Notes: a model not told the origin generated them from the sequence alone. A stretch of 64,000 nt of DNA from an uncultured Alphaproteobacteria bacterium (GCA_910577095.1 CAJTLY010000008.1:1-64000); one strand, 5' to 3'; shown: positions 37,524 to 46,887, counted from the first letter of the stretch. Numbers and translations are program-made.

Positions 37524-38708
37524 TTATCGGACAGAGTCAATCATTTCCAGCAGCAGTTTCAGATTTCTCAAAGACCGCTCCCGGATATTTTTGGCTTTGT
37601 TTTTCAATTCGGACTGCAACCGTGCATAAGCGGCCCCGTCCATTTCAATGGCCTGCTGCATCAAAGGCACCAGGTCCGCATTGTTTTCATATACCAAACT
37701 GTTGGTATGATTAAATTCGTAAGCTGCGGCAAATTTAGACTGAATAAGACAGAGCTTGGCAAAACCGTAAATCAGTTGAAAGCTGCCGCTGGTTCCCATT
37801 GAAACATAACGGTCGTGATCCGGATTTTCCGGGTCCAGCAGACACAGAAAAAAGTCGGCTTCTTCCATGGCGGCAAACATTTCCCGATACGGCAAACGTC
37901 CTCTGATATCAAAATATTTCGCCGCGTCCCCGTCAATTTGCAACTTTTGTCCGGCACCGACGACAATCACTTTAAATTTGTCGGTCAGTTTTGCCAAACG
38001 ACGCACCGACGCAATCAACAGATCATAATTTTTACGCCACGACGAAATTCCGCCCACCACGATAAATTTGGTAATATCTTTGCTTTTGGGCGTTATCTTG
38101 ACTTTTCCGAAATAATGGGGATTAACGATATAAAAACGGGACGAATACGGATTGTGCAAATCAACCAACGCGATCTGGTTACGGTTAATGCCCTGTCTTT
38201 CCATATGATGCTGTATAAAAATCATTTTTGACATATCGGCGGCAATGTTTTTGTAATAGTCGGTTACAAGCGGCATTTCCGGCGCATTCGTCGCGCCGCC
38301 GCCCACATATTTAATCGCCGAATTAAACACAATATAGCGGTATTTACAAATGGCGGCCGCACTCAGCAGCCGTTCAATATCTTTCTCGCCCAAATTGTAA
38401 ACTCTGACACTTCTCAGTGCGTCGCTCAAAAAATCCAGCCGTTCGTCACCGCAAACGGCAATATCGACATTATAGCCCAACTCGATAAAATATTTGGCAA
38501 AACCGGGAATAACCTCATAATGACAGTTGTTGGTTTCAACAATCAGTACACAGTTTTTACGGATATCGGCAATCAGTTGGTTACACGCCTTGCGGTTGCC
38601 GTCGCAGCGGATTTTCAATTTCACGCCGAAAATCTTCACCACTTTATGCGTCTTGACGGGAGTGGTTTCTACAGAAAATATTTTCTGCTTTAAGTCAGAT
38701 ATTAACAT
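37524..38708 (-). CDS. Glycosyltransferase, GT-B type (paralogue 1)
   Basis: A 394-residue protein, first gene of the glycan operon. It parallels its neighbour: TPVKTHKVVKIFGVKLKIR at the N-terminus, NCHYEVIPGFAKYFIELGYN, GISSWRKNYDLLIAS and FFLCLLDPENPDHDRYVSMG. The two genes look like a tandem duplication that has diverged, perhaps giving two linkages. The gap to the next gene is 34 nt. Confidence 0.78.
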   Translation of the reverse strand: MLISDLKQKIFSVETTPVKTHKVVKIFGVKLKIRCDGNRKACNQLIADIRKNCVLIVETNNCHYEVIPGFAKYFIELGYNVDIAVCGDERLDFLSDALRSVRVYNLGEKDIERLLSAAAICKYRYIVFNSAIKYVGGGATNAPEMPLVTDYYKNIAADMSKMIFIQHHMERQGINRNQIALVDLHNPYSSRFYIVNPHYFGKVKITPKSKDITKFIVVGGISSWRKNYDLLIASVRRLAKLTDKFKVIVVGAGQKLQIDGDAAKYFDIRGRLPYREMFAAMEEADFFLCLLDPENPDHDRYVSMGTSGSFQLIYGFAKLCLIQSKFAAAYEFNHTNSLVYENNADLVPLMQQAIEMDGAAYARLQSELKNKAKNIRERSLRNLKLLLEMIDSVR

Positions 38709-38759
38709 AATGTCAACTCGCCGGATTGCCAGATTAAGTGTAACAAAAAAGGTTCTCTT

Positions 38760-38847
38760 TGTTGCTACACCAAATTTGCTTAAAATTCAAGCGATTTATG
38801 CAGGTTATACCGTTTCAAAAAAAAGCAAATTTTTTGCTGTAGCAACA
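38760..38847. repeat. Inverted repeat upstream of glycan operon
   Basis: TGTTGCTACA (38760-38769) and TGTAGCAACA (38838-38847) are exact inverted copies, and the inner flanks AAATTTGCTT and AAAGCAAATTT also pair loosely. The 88-nt element lies between era and the first glycosyltransferase gene. It could be a hairpin terminator for era, a regulatory dyad, or a small MITE-like element. No gene lies in 38709-38879. Confidence 0.6.
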
Positions 38848-38879
38848 GTTTTTGCATAGTCTCGCCATTTTGCAATACG

Positions 38880-39791
38880 TCAAACGTTATAAATCAGTCC
38901 CCAATCCTGATAACGGGCCGGATCCTCACTCCAATTCTCGCGCACTTTAATAAACAAAAAAAGATGGATACGCTCTTCCAGCAATTCTTCCAACTCCAAC
39001 CGGGCCGTTTGTCCGATCTTTTTGATCATCTCGCCGCCGCGGCCGACAATAATTTTCTTTTGCCCTTCCCGTTCAACAAAAATCGTCATTTCGGCACGGA
39101 TCGAATTGTCGGAACGCCGTTCCCACAGTTCGGGTTCTACGGTGAGCGAATAAGGAAGTTCTTCCTGCAAGTACAAAAAGAGTTTTTCCCGCACAATTTC
39201 CGCCGCCAACAGACGAAGCGGCAAATCAGACATATGTTCTTCGGGATAATACCAGGGCGATTCCGGCAGATGGTCGGCCAGATAACGATAGAAATCATCA
39301 ATATGTTCGCCGGTGGCTGCCGAAACCATAAACGTTTCGTCGAAATTGCCGTAAGCGTTCAACGCCGCTGCCAGCGGCAACAACTTTTCTTTGGCAATCA
39401 GATCAATCTTATTCAGCAGCAAAACTGCGGTACGATTTTGCTGATTCAACTCGTCTATAATCGCGCGGGTCTCGTTATCAAAACCGCGTTTGGCATCTAC
39501 AACCAATACAAGAATGTCACCGTCTGCGGCACCGCTCCAGGCCGATGCGACCATCGAGCGGTCAAAACGGCGTTTCGGCTTAAAGATCCCCGGCGTATCA
39601 AGGAAAATAATCTGCGTATTGTCATAAATCCCGATTCCCTTGACCAAAGTTCGGGTAGTTTGTGCCTTAGGAGACACAATTGACACTTTTGAACCGACAA
39701 AATTGTTGGTAACGGTCGATTTTCCGGCATTCGGCGCCCCGATCAGGCTGACAAATCCGCAACGGCTCGGCCGGTCGTTATTTGTTTCCAT
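38880..39791 (-). CDS. era: GTPase Era
   Basis: Essential GTPase for 16S rRNA maturation and 30S assembly. The 303 residues show G1 GAPNAGKST, G2/G3 DTPGIFKP, G4 NKID and G5 SAATG, then a KH RNA-binding domain (KKIIVGRGGEMIKKIG). The start is ATG 39791, inside the end of rnc (14-nt overlap); a longer frame to 39878 would read through the rnc C-terminus. Confidence 0.97.
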   Translation of the reverse strand: METNNDRPSRCGFVSLIGAPNAGKSTVTNNFVGSKVSIVSPKAQTTRTLVKGIGIYDNTQIIFLDTPGIFKPKRRFDRSMVASAWSGAADGDILVLVVDAKRGFDNETRAIIDELNQQNRTAVLLLNKIDLIAKEKLLPLAAALNAYGNFDETFMVSAATGEHIDDFYRYLADHLPESPWYYPEEHMSDLPLRLLAAEIVREKLFLYLQEELPYSLTVEPELWERRSDNSIRAEMTIFVEREGQKKIIVGRGGEMIKKIGQTARLELEELLEERIHLFLFIKVRENWSEDPARYQDWGLIYNV

Positions 39792-40443
39792 GTTCCACTC
39801 CCAACAACGCCAGCATCTTCTCAGCTGCGTTTTGTTCCGCCATCTTTTTGTTCCGGCCGCTGCCTGATTGCGGTTCAATGCCGTCTATTTCAACCTGCAT
39901 ATGAAAAACCGGATTATGCTCAACCCCTTCGCGGCCGATCTCCGCATATCGCGGCGCGGACAATCCTTTTTCATGAGCCGCTTCCTGCAGCTGCGTCTTG
40001 GCGTCTTTGGGCGGTCGGGTATGGGTATCCACTAACGGCCGCCAGTGTTGCTGCACAAAATGAATCGCCGTTTCGCAACCGCCGTCCAGATACAGGGCGC
40101 CGATCACGGCTTCACAAACGTCACACAACACGTTGTCATTATGGCGTACGTCAATGCTTTCCGCCATTATATAACGATCCAGTCCCAGCTTAAGCGCCAT
40201 TTCGGCTACGGTTTCTTTGCAAACCAGCGCCATAAAACGCTGCGAAAGGTTTCCTTCCGGCTCGTCCGGAAAAACCTTATAAACCATCTCCGCAACCGAA
40301 ACACCAAGCACACGGTCTCCCAAAAACTCCAAACGTTCGTAATTTTCTGACAATTTTCCGGTTTTGCTGGTATGAGTCAATGCCTGATGCAGCAAATGCG
40401 GATTTTTGAAACTGTAGTTCAGACTTGCTTCCAACTCTCTCAT
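39778..40443 (-). CDS. rnc: Ribonuclease III
   Basis: Cleaves double-stranded RNA in rRNA and mRNA processing. The 221-residue protein has the catalytic signature NYERLEFLGDRVLG (about 34-47) and the second acidic cluster DVCEAVIGALYLDGG, followed by a double-stranded RNA-binding domain (about 150-218). It overlaps era by 14 nt, and both continue the lepB transcript. Confidence 0.97.
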   Translation of the reverse strand: MRELEASLNYSFKNPHLLHQALTHTSKTGKLSENYERLEFLGDRVLGVSVAEMVYKVFPDEPEGNLSQRFMALVCKETVAEMALKLGLDRYIMAESIDVRHNDNVLCDVCEAVIGALYLDGGCETAIHFVQQHWRPLVDTHTRPPKDAKTQLQEAAHEKGLSAPRYAEIGREGVEHNPVFHMQVEIDGIEPQSGSGRNKKMAEQNAAEKMLALLGVEHGNK

Positions 40444-40470
40444 TTTTTTCTCCGGCCGTTACGGCACAAA

Positions 40471-41202
40471 TTAATTGATTTTGCTAAACAGGCGACGCCA
40501 TCTGATCTTTTTGGCCCAGGTCCATGGCTTATACCAGGCGCCCTCGTTAGGATCATAAGAAAAGAAAAGAAAACGCGCTTTGCCGACCAAATTCTCCGCC
40601 GGAACAAAACCGACGTTTACCCGACTGTCATCCGAACGGTCACGGTTGTCGCCCATCACAAAGAAATTGCCGTCCGGGACCGTCACTTCGGGAAAATTGT
40701 CTTCGCGCTCGCTGTCGGAAATTTCCAAAATGGTATGTTTTACGCCGTTGGGCAGCGTTTCTTCATATTGATGATATCGTTCGGCGTGCCCGAAAGGATT
40801 GCGCAAAACAAAATTTTCGCCTTCCGTACGTTCCAGCATTTTCCCGTTTACATACAACCGGCCGTCTTCCAGTTTGATTTTGTCACCCGGCAAACCGATA
40901 ATTCTTTTGATAAAATCGGTACGGTTGTCTTTCGGAAACTTGAACACCACCACGTCTCCCTGCCGCGGTTCGTCACTCCAAATCCGCCCTTCAAACAACG
41001 GCAGGCTGAAAGGAAAGGAATGTTTGGAGTAACCGTAGGTGTATTTGGAAACAAACAAAAAATCGCCCACATACAAATTGGGATACATTGATCCCGACGG
41101 TATTTTGAACGGCTCAAACAAAAAACTGCGGATTAAAACGGCAATAACAATTGCATAAATAATCGTCTTAATCGTTTCCGACATATTTTCTTCTTTTTCC
41201 AT
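40471..41202 (-). CDS. lepB: Signal peptidase I
   Basis: Cleaves signal peptides at the outer face of the inner membrane. The 243-residue protein has an N-terminal membrane anchor, the catalytic Ser in PSGSMYPNL and Lys in FIKRIIGLPGDKI, and box GDNRDRSDDSR. ATG 41202 is preferred because GAGGAATT lies immediately upstream; two further upstream ATGs have poor sites. Precedes rnc by 27 nt. Confidence 0.95.
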   Translation of the reverse strand: MEKEENMSETIKTIIYAIVIAVLIRSFLFEPFKIPSGSMYPNLYVGDFLFVSKYTYGYSKHSFPFSLPLFEGRIWSDEPRQGDVVVFKFPKDNRTDFIKRIIGLPGDKIKLEDGRLYVNGKMLERTEGENFVLRNPFGHAERYHQYEETLPNGVKHTILEISDSEREDNFPEVTVPDGNFFVMGDNRDRSDDSRVNVGFVPAENLVGKARFLFFSYDPNEGAWYKPWTWAKKIRWRRLFSKIN

Positions 41203-41265
41203 AATTCCTCTATCTCCTGCGTTTTTTGACATACTAATCTTTATTTTTATTTTATCAACCAAAAG

Positions 41266-41661
41266 CTAACAACTTTCAATCACCACCACGGCCTGAGCCA
41301 GCGGATAATCGTCGCTGAGACTCACCCACAAACGGGATGCGGGAATAATTTTTTTCAAAATTTCTTCAGCCTTTCCCGAAATATGAAACATCGGTCGTCC
41401 GCTTGCATGATGGACAATTTCGATTTCCGACCACGCCACGCCGTGAGCAAAACCGGTTCCCATCGCTTTCACAAACCCTTCTTTGGCGGCAAAGCGTTTG
41501 GCTAACGAAGCGGCAAAGCGCTGCGGCCGGTCACGCAAAAGCTCCAGCTCCCGCTGCTCCTGTTTGCCGAAACACCGTTGCAAAAAACGTTCGCCGAACT
41601 TCGCATATGCCTGTTCAATCCGTTTGATATTACAAATGTCGCTGCCCAACCCGATAATCAT
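41266..41661 (-). CDS. acpS: Holo-[acyl-carrier-protein] synthase AcpS
   Basis: Attaches phosphopantetheine to acyl carrier protein. The 131-residue protein begins MIIGLGSDICNIKRIE and has the catalytic block RFAAKEGFVKAMGTG, with the C-terminal WVSLSDDYPLAQAVVVIE. The frame runs back to 41733, but homology selects ATG 41661. It lies 1 nt after the DUF2062 gene. Confidence 0.95.
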   Translation of the reverse strand: MIIGLGSDICNIKRIEQAYAKFGERFLQRCFGKQEQRELELLRDRPQRFAASLAKRFAAKEGFVKAMGTGFAHGVAWSEIEIVHHASGRPMFHISGKAEEILKKIIPASRLWVSLSDDYPLAQAVVVIESC

Positions 41662-41662
41662 G

Positions 41663-42229
41663 CTACACCTTATTGATACTTTTTTTATTGCGTTTGGCCC
41701 GCTTAATCCCTTCCAACGCTTTTTTAAACACATAATAAGTTACGATCCAGGCAACAATATAATAAGGAATACATCCGACCATCATCGGAAAAATGATCGG
41801 CCACACATCACCGGCAAACGCCGAAAAATCAAACGTCATCAAAGCGTGCATGGCTTTTTCAAAAATACTCACAAATTCAACTTTTCCGGTTTCGTGCTCG
41901 CCCAAAAACCACCGGCCGGTATAAAGCGTGGCAACCCAGATAAACGGAAACGTCCACGGATTACCCGCCGCCGTTCCCAGCGCACTGGCCAAAATGTTGC
42001 CCCGGACAATCCAGGCGGTAACGGCTGCCAGAACAAAATGAAAACCGACAAACGGCGTAAAAGAAATTGCAACGCCGCAGGCAACCCCGGCAGCAATCGA
42101 ATGCGGCGTTCCGCCCAGCCGGCTGAGTTTTGCCACGATATATTGTCCGTAACGTCTCCAGCCCAACTTCGGCCAAAACCAGCCTTTCAGTTTTTGCTTC
42201 CAGTTTAACGGTTTTTTGCGACTAAACAA
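41663..42229 (-). CDS. DUF2062 membrane protein
   Basis: A 188-residue inner-membrane protein of the DUF2062 family. The signature GGTPHSIAAGVACGVAISFTPF...NILASALGTAAGNPWTFPF is present. Three or four hydrophobic segments span about 40-165, with basic ends. Function is unknown. Its position between acpS and the RSH gene is recurrent in alphaproteobacteria, as I recall. Confidence 0.85.
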   Translation of the reverse strand: MFSRKKPLNWKQKLKGWFWPKLGWRRYGQYIVAKLSRLGGTPHSIAAGVACGVAISFTPFVGFHFVLAAVTAWIVRGNILASALGTAAGNPWTFPFIWVATLYTGRWFLGEHETGKVEFVSIFEKAMHALMTFDFSAFAGDVWPIIFPMMVGCIPYYIVAWIVTYYVFKKALEGIKRAKRNKKSINKV

Positions 42230-42245
42230 ATTTCATCTCCTTCTG

Positions 42246-44384
42246 TCAGGCTGACCTTGCCACATAACTTACGACTTTTGACGATTTCAAATCCGCAATC
42301 ACCAAATTCAGATGATCCAAATTTTTAATTTCTACATCGACAATAATTTCAAAGTAACTGACGGTGCGGTAGACAATGTTCAGGTTGGAAATGTTGGCAT
42401 TATTGCGCGCCATCAGATTCGAGATTTCGCCCAAACTGCCCGGTTCGTTGCTCAAAATCAGTTTCAGGCGTCCGGTATGAGTCTGGTTTTCGGCGCCCTC
42501 GCCCCACGCAATGTCAAGCCATCGTTCGGGTTCGTCGGCAAAACGTTCCAACGACTTGCAATTGACCGTATGTACCGCCACGCCTTTCCCGGTGGTCACA
42601 ATTCCGACAATCCGGTCACCGGGCAGCGGATGACAGCAACCGGCAAAATGCATTGCCATTCCCGGAATCAGCCCTTCAATCTTCAACGGTTCGGTGTTTT
42701 TCTTTTTGATCTTCTGAAAACTCGGAACCTTGATCGCTTTGACCACTTTTTCCAGCTTGGATTGCTTATAAGCCGGGTAAACAGCCTTCATAACATCCCA
42801 GCCGCTGACCAGTCCTTCGCCGACTTTGGCATAGATATCATTGACCGATTCTGCCTCAAAGTTCGGCATAACCGCAGTCAAGCCCTTTTCCGAAAACTCC
42901 AGCCCCTCGTTCTTAAACATTTTCTCCAAAATTTCCTGACCCAGCACAATAAACTGGTCACGTTTGGAAGAACGTACATAACGGCGAATTGCCGCTTTGG
43001 CTTTTCCGGTAACCACGAAACGTTCCCATTCCGTGGACGGATGCTGCGCTTTTGAAGTGAGAATCTCCACCTGGTCACCGTTTTGCAAAACCGTCCGCAA
43101 CGGCTTGATCTCACCGTTGATTTTGGCACCGACACAGGTATCGCCGACCGAAGAATGGACAGCATAAGCAAAATCCACCGGGGTCGAATTAATCGGCAAC
43201 CCGATCAAATCGCCTTTCGGGGTAAAACAAAACACCTGATCGTTATACATTTCGAGCTTGGTGTTTTCCAAAAATTCCTCCGGATTGGAGGCGCGTTCCA
43301 AAATCTCCAGCAACTCTCTGATCCAGCGGAAATTTTTGCCTTCTGCCTTTTGTCCCTGTTTGTAAGCCCAGTGGGCGGCAATTCCCTTTTCGGCAATTTC
43401 ATGCATTTCATAAGTACGGATCTGAACTTCGATACGGGTGTTGGCCGGTCCGATCACGCCGGTATGAATCGATTGATAACCGTTTGGTTTGGGCGTAGAG
43501 ATATAATCTTTAAACCGCCGCGGCACCATATGATACTTGCTGTGAATGATTCCCAGCGCCTGATAACAGGTGGCAATGTCGTTAACGCAAATGCGAAAAG
43601 CCATGATGTCGGACAGCTGTTCAAACGAGGCATTTTTCTGCTGCATTTTGCGCCAAATCGAATACGGCGTTTTTTCGCGACCGGTCACCTGACAGACAAC
43701 CCCGTTTTCGGCCATGTCTTTTTTGAGGCTTTCGATAATTTTCGGCACCAGATTGCTGCCCTGCTCGCGCAGAAAATTTAAACGGGCGATAATAGAATCG
43801 TGGGCTTCTTTGTAAAGCTCGCAAAACGCCAGTTCTTCCAACTCGCTTTTAACTTCCTGCATACCGATGCGCTCAGCCAGCGGCGCATAAATATCCAGTG
43901 TTTCGCGGGCAATCCGGGTTCTTTTTTCCGGTGCCAGAAAATGCAGCGTGCGCATATTGTGCAAACGGTCGGCCAGCTTGATCAGCAATACCCGGATGTC
44001 TTCCGACATCGCCAGCAGCAATTTGCGAAAATTTTCCGCCTGTTTGGTATAAGTCGATTTTTGTTCAATCATCGCCAACTTGGTCAAACCGTCCACCAGC
44101 GAGGCGACCTGATCGCCGAACAACTGGCGCACTTCCTCAACCGTGGTATCGGTGTCTTCGACCGTGTCATGCAGCAAACCCGCAATAACGGAGGAACCGT
44201 CCAACTTAAACTTGGTCAGAATACCGGCCACTTCGACCGGATGGGAATAATACGGGTCGCCGGAAGCCCGAAGCTGCGCCCCGTGTTTTTTCATTGCAAA
44301 AACATAAGCGCGGTTCAGCGCGTCTTCATCGGCGTCCGGATCATAAGATTTCACCAAATCGACTAATTCATATTGTCTTAACAT
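42246..44384 (-). CDS. RelA/SpoT-family (p)ppGpp synthetase/hydrolase
   Basis: A 712-residue bifunctional RSH enzyme that sets (p)ppGpp levels. The HD hydrolase domain (HPVEVAGIL, LLHDTVEDTD) is intact, then the synthetase domain (GREKTPYSIWRKM, ISTPKPNGYQSIHT, EVQIRT), TGS (FCFTPKGDL), a helical region and a C-terminal ACT domain. An intact HDxxED implies real hydrolase activity. It precedes DUF2062 by 16 nt and follows rpoZ by 24 nt. Confidence 0.95.
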   Translation of the reverse strand: MLRQYELVDLVKSYDPDADEDALNRAYVFAMKKHGAQLRASGDPYYSHPVEVAGILTKFKLDGSSVIAGLLHDTVEDTDTTVEEVRQLFGDQVASLVDGLTKLAMIEQKSTYTKQAENFRKLLLAMSEDIRVLLIKLADRLHNMRTLHFLAPEKRTRIARETLDIYAPLAERIGMQEVKSELEELAFCELYKEAHDSIIARLNFLREQGSNLVPKIIESLKKDMAENGVVCQVTGREKTPYSIWRKMQQKNASFEQLSDIMAFRICVNDIATCYQALGIIHSKYHMVPRRFKDYISTPKPNGYQSIHTGVIGPANTRIEVQIRTYEMHEIAEKGIAAHWAYKQGQKAEGKNFRWIRELLEILERASNPEEFLENTKLEMYNDQVFCFTPKGDLIGLPINSTPVDFAYAVHSSVGDTCVGAKINGEIKPLRTVLQNGDQVEILTSKAQHPSTEWERFVVTGKAKAAIRRYVRSSKRDQFIVLGQEILEKMFKNEGLEFSEKGLTAVMPNFEAESVNDIYAKVGEGLVSGWDVMKAVYPAYKQSKLEKVVKAIKVPSFQKIKKKNTEPLKIEGLIPGMAMHFAGCCHPLPGDRIVGIVTTGKGVAVHTVNCKSLERFADEPERWLDIAWGEGAENQTHTGRLKLILSNEPGSLGEISNLMARNNANISNLNIVYRTVSYFEIIVDVEIKNLDHLNLVIADLKSSKVVSYVARSA

Positions 44385-44408
44385 CGGCCCGTATATTCCA
44401 GCTCGTGA

Positions 44409-44906
44409 CTATTCGTCAAATTCATCCAGATTGTCGTCACCGATCTCGGCGGCATCGTCAAAACCGAGATCTTCGTCTTCGCCGTCCAAATCAACGTCCA
44501 GATCGGCATCAACGGCTTCGTCGCTGTCCAGATCCAAATTATCGTCGTCAACGCCGTGAACCTGCATTGCGTCAGACATTTCATTGTCCAGCAACAGCCC
44601 CGAGAACTGTTCGTCCAGTTCGGAAAGCTCTTTTTCCGCCGCCAGAATCTCCATTTCTTCTTCTTCCGGTTCCTCAACTTCGACATATTTCTGCAGTCCC
44701 ATCACCAGAGATTTTTGCAAATCTTCGATATTGACCTTTTCTTCGGCAATTTCGCGCAAAGCGATCACCGGGTTTTTGTCATTATCGCGCGAAACCGCGA
44801 TCGGCGAACCGGCCGATATGTCCTTGGCACGCTGAGTTGCGACCATCAGCAGTTCATAACGGTTGGGAATTTTATCAATGCAGTCTTCGACTGTTACTCT
44901 TGCCAT
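44409..44906 (-). CDS. rpoZ: RNA polymerase omega subunit with acidic tail
   Basis: Promotes RNA polymerase assembly. Residues 1-75 match RpoZ (MARVTVEDCIDKIPNRYELLMVATQRAKDI, PVIALREIAEEKV). The C-terminal 85 residues are strongly acidic and Leu-poor (GEDEDLGFDDAAEIGDDNLDE), making this about 165 aa against roughly 70-130 in the family. The tail is probably disordered. First gene of the rpoZ-RSH operon, an order common in proteobacteria. Confidence 0.93.
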   Translation of the reverse strand: MARVTVEDCIDKIPNRYELLMVATQRAKDISAGSPIAVSRDNDKNPVIALREIAEEKVNIEDLQKSLVMGLQKYVEVEEPEEEEMEILAAEKELSELDEQFSGLLLDNEMSDAMQVHGVDDDNLDLDSDEAVDADLDVDLDGEDEDLGFDDAAEIGDDNLDEFDE

Positions 44907-45023
44907 TTTTTTTACCTTCGTAGTTAATTAAAACAAAATTTTGCCCGAACTATAGCCTTTTTACCGTCCGATTGCAATAAAAATCTGTTTTTAAACATTA
45001 TAATAAACTGTTTTTATGTAATA

Positions 45024-46265
45024 TTATTTTAAAAATATCGGTTGAAAGACGATTCGGTACCTTATCTTCTCAAAAGCGTCCTTGACGGCCTGGTGGTTCT
45101 TTTTAACTTCCAGAACGTCATTCAGCGGCGCTTTGTACATTTCCACCATGCTTTGCATTGTCACGGCCACGCTCGGCGCAATCTTTTCGGGATAGGCGTT
45201 AAGCTGGTTTTGGTAGACGTTTCTCTTATACAAAAGCAGCGTCATCAGTTCCGGAGTTGACATCCTCAAAACCCGGTAAGCCTTAATCGTCTTGTCACAG
45301 GTATAGGCCCATTCTTCCATATTAAAGCCTTCTCCGGCGATAATTGCGCTGAATTCGTGTTCCATTCCCTGCATCCGGATTTTTTGCACCAGCCGCTGGC
45401 ACGGATTGACCAAATCTTTGATGTTGGGCAGAATGGCACCGGTTCCTTTCGAATTTTCCCACGCATCCAGCAATGCGCCGGCTTCAATGATTTTAGCCTT
45501 GTTGTTGATGTTCTCCCCATAATCCGCCAACGCTTCCAGACTGCGGACCACCGCCTGAACGTCCTTTCCGGTCAGCGGCGATGTCGCGTCGGGCGAAATT
45601 GTCCGCAATCGGCTTTGCAGCGGTTCCTGCGGCGTTGCCCCCGGCGCATAATCTTCCGGCGGTACCGTTTCCATCACTTTTTTGATAAATTTGGTATCAT
45701 AACGGTTGGTTTGCGGCAACCGCTGAAATTTCATTTTTTCCCGGCTGACATCATTGTCTTTCCACAATTCGGGCATCAACGCAAAATACAACGCCGGAGA
45801 CATAAACTCAAGGTTTTCGATATCCGCCAACTGGGGCGCAACGCGTTTCGGAAACCGGTTTTTGGTTTCCTTGATCCCCGGAAGGTTGAGAACTTTTTCC
45901 GAAATGCCCGGAATTGTGTGCAAATAGGGACCGATGTACGGATAATACTCTTTCGGCGTGTTTTTGAGCTGCTCCAGCATTGTCTCCTCACCGGGCCATT
46001 TCAATCGGGTTTGGCGGGTTCCGTAACTGCGGATCGTCTGGGCAAAACCCTTGTCAAATATTTTGCCGATATTCCAGAAATAATCAAACTTACGGTCATA
46101 AACCGGTTTGGGGGCAAACATTTTCCGCAGTTCCTCCAGCGGCGGAATATCTTCTTTCATATCCACTTCAAACCGCCCGGCATAATCTGCCGGCGTCACC
46201 GCTTCCGCAGCCGCGCTTCCGAAAACAACGGTCGTCAGGACCAAACAGGCATATATAAATCTCAT
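45024..46265 (-). CDS. Secreted hypothetical protein, 413 aa
   Basis: A signal peptide (about 1-21; cut near AAAEA) precedes a mostly helical mature protein with repeated Pro-Glu-rich segments (KEYYPYIGPYLHTIPGI). Two cysteines in the C-terminal half (VNPCQRL, AYTCDKT) could form a disulfide. No known domain recognised. The frame extends to 46286 through a TTG, but ATG 46265 gives a cleaner signal peptide. It is transcribed divergently from gcrA. Confidence 0.68.
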   Translation of the reverse strand: MRFIYACLVLTTVVFGSAAAEAVTPADYAGRFEVDMKEDIPPLEELRKMFAPKPVYDRKFDYFWNIGKIFDKGFAQTIRSYGTRQTRLKWPGEETMLEQLKNTPKEYYPYIGPYLHTIPGISEKVLNLPGIKETKNRFPKRVAPQLADIENLEFMSPALYFALMPELWKDNDVSREKMKFQRLPQTNRYDTKFIKKVMETVPPEDYAPGATPQEPLQSRLRTISPDATSPLTGKDVQAVVRSLEALADYGENINNKAKIIEAGALLDAWENSKGTGAILPNIKDLVNPCQRLVQKIRMQGMEHEFSAIIAGEGFNMEEWAYTCDKTIKAYRVLRMSTPELMTLLLYKRNVYQNQLNAYPEKIAPSVAVTMQSMVEMYKAPLNDVLEVKKNHQAVKDAFEKIRYRIVFQPIFLK

Positions 46266-46410
46266 GGCATTTTCCGTATTTCTCAATTCTTATAAATTAT
46301 ACACCAATATTTCCATTAATAAAGAACTTCTGACAAAGAAAATGCTAGACTCGTCAAAAATATTGATTTACTATTCCTTTGTACGTTAACTTTTTAAGGG
46401 AGATGCCGCT

Positions 46411-46887
46411 ATGGCCTGGACAGACAAAATGGTTGAAGACCTCAAAATCATGTGGAAACAGGGGTTGACTACCGGAGAAATCGGTAAACGCCTCGGCGTT
46501 TCCAAAAACTCCATCGTCGGCAAGGTTCACCGCCTGCAACTGGACGCACGCCCCTCTCCGATCCGCAAAAAAGAAGATGACAGCTCAGAAAACGTTGTCG
46601 AAAAAACACCCGTTGCCAAACTTAAAGCAGACAAAAAATCTTCCCGCGACGAAGAAAAGACCGGCGCGGCAACACTGCCCGCAAGTACCGGTTTCCGTCC
46701 CACCCCGGCCAAAAATGCCGCTTCGGGGGATGTTAAATTGACGGATCTTGACAATCACACCTGCCGTTGGCCGATCGGTGATCCCAAAGACGAAAGCTTT
46801 CGTTTTTGCGGCCGCAAAGTAAGAGTCGGACAAACTTATTGCGAAGAACACGCCGCACTGGCCTATGTCAAGCCCAACAAAAAATAA
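46411..46887 (+). CDS. gcrA: GcrA cell-cycle regulator
   Basis: A 158-residue DNA-binding regulator confined to alphaproteobacteria. The N-terminal helix-turn-helix domain (WTDKMVEDLKIMWKQGLTTGEIG...SIVGKVHRL, 1-45) is followed by a polar linker and a conserved Cys-containing C-terminus (CRWPIGDPKDESFRFCGRK...YCEEHAALAY). In Caulobacter GcrA joins sigma70 and responds to CcrM methylation. AAGGGAGA precedes the ATG. A terminator follows. Confidence 0.95.
   Translation: MAWTDKMVEDLKIMWKQGLTTGEIGKRLGVSKNSIVGKVHRLQLDARPSPIRKKEDDSSENVVEKTPVAKLKADKKSSRDEEKTGAATLPASTGFRPTPAKNAASGDVKLTDLDNHTCRWPIGDPKDESFRFCGRKVRVGQTYCEEHAALAYVKPNKK

Noticed and set aside
37489..37540. Longer start for the second GT-B gene
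   Set aside because: The paralogue aligns from 37489, where AAGGA is well placed. The upstream codons overlap the preceding gene without homology.
32020..38708. Horizontally acquired genomic island with integrase
   Set aside because: The glycan operon looks AT-richer by eye in places, but I see no integrase, transposase or direct-repeat boundaries, so transfer is not supported by sequence.
46386..46398. Possible CtrA box (TTAA near TTAA) before gcrA
   Set aside because: The spacing between the TTAA elements is 4 nt, not the 7 nt typical of CtrA sites. Others near 2680 have 9 nt and are also rejected.
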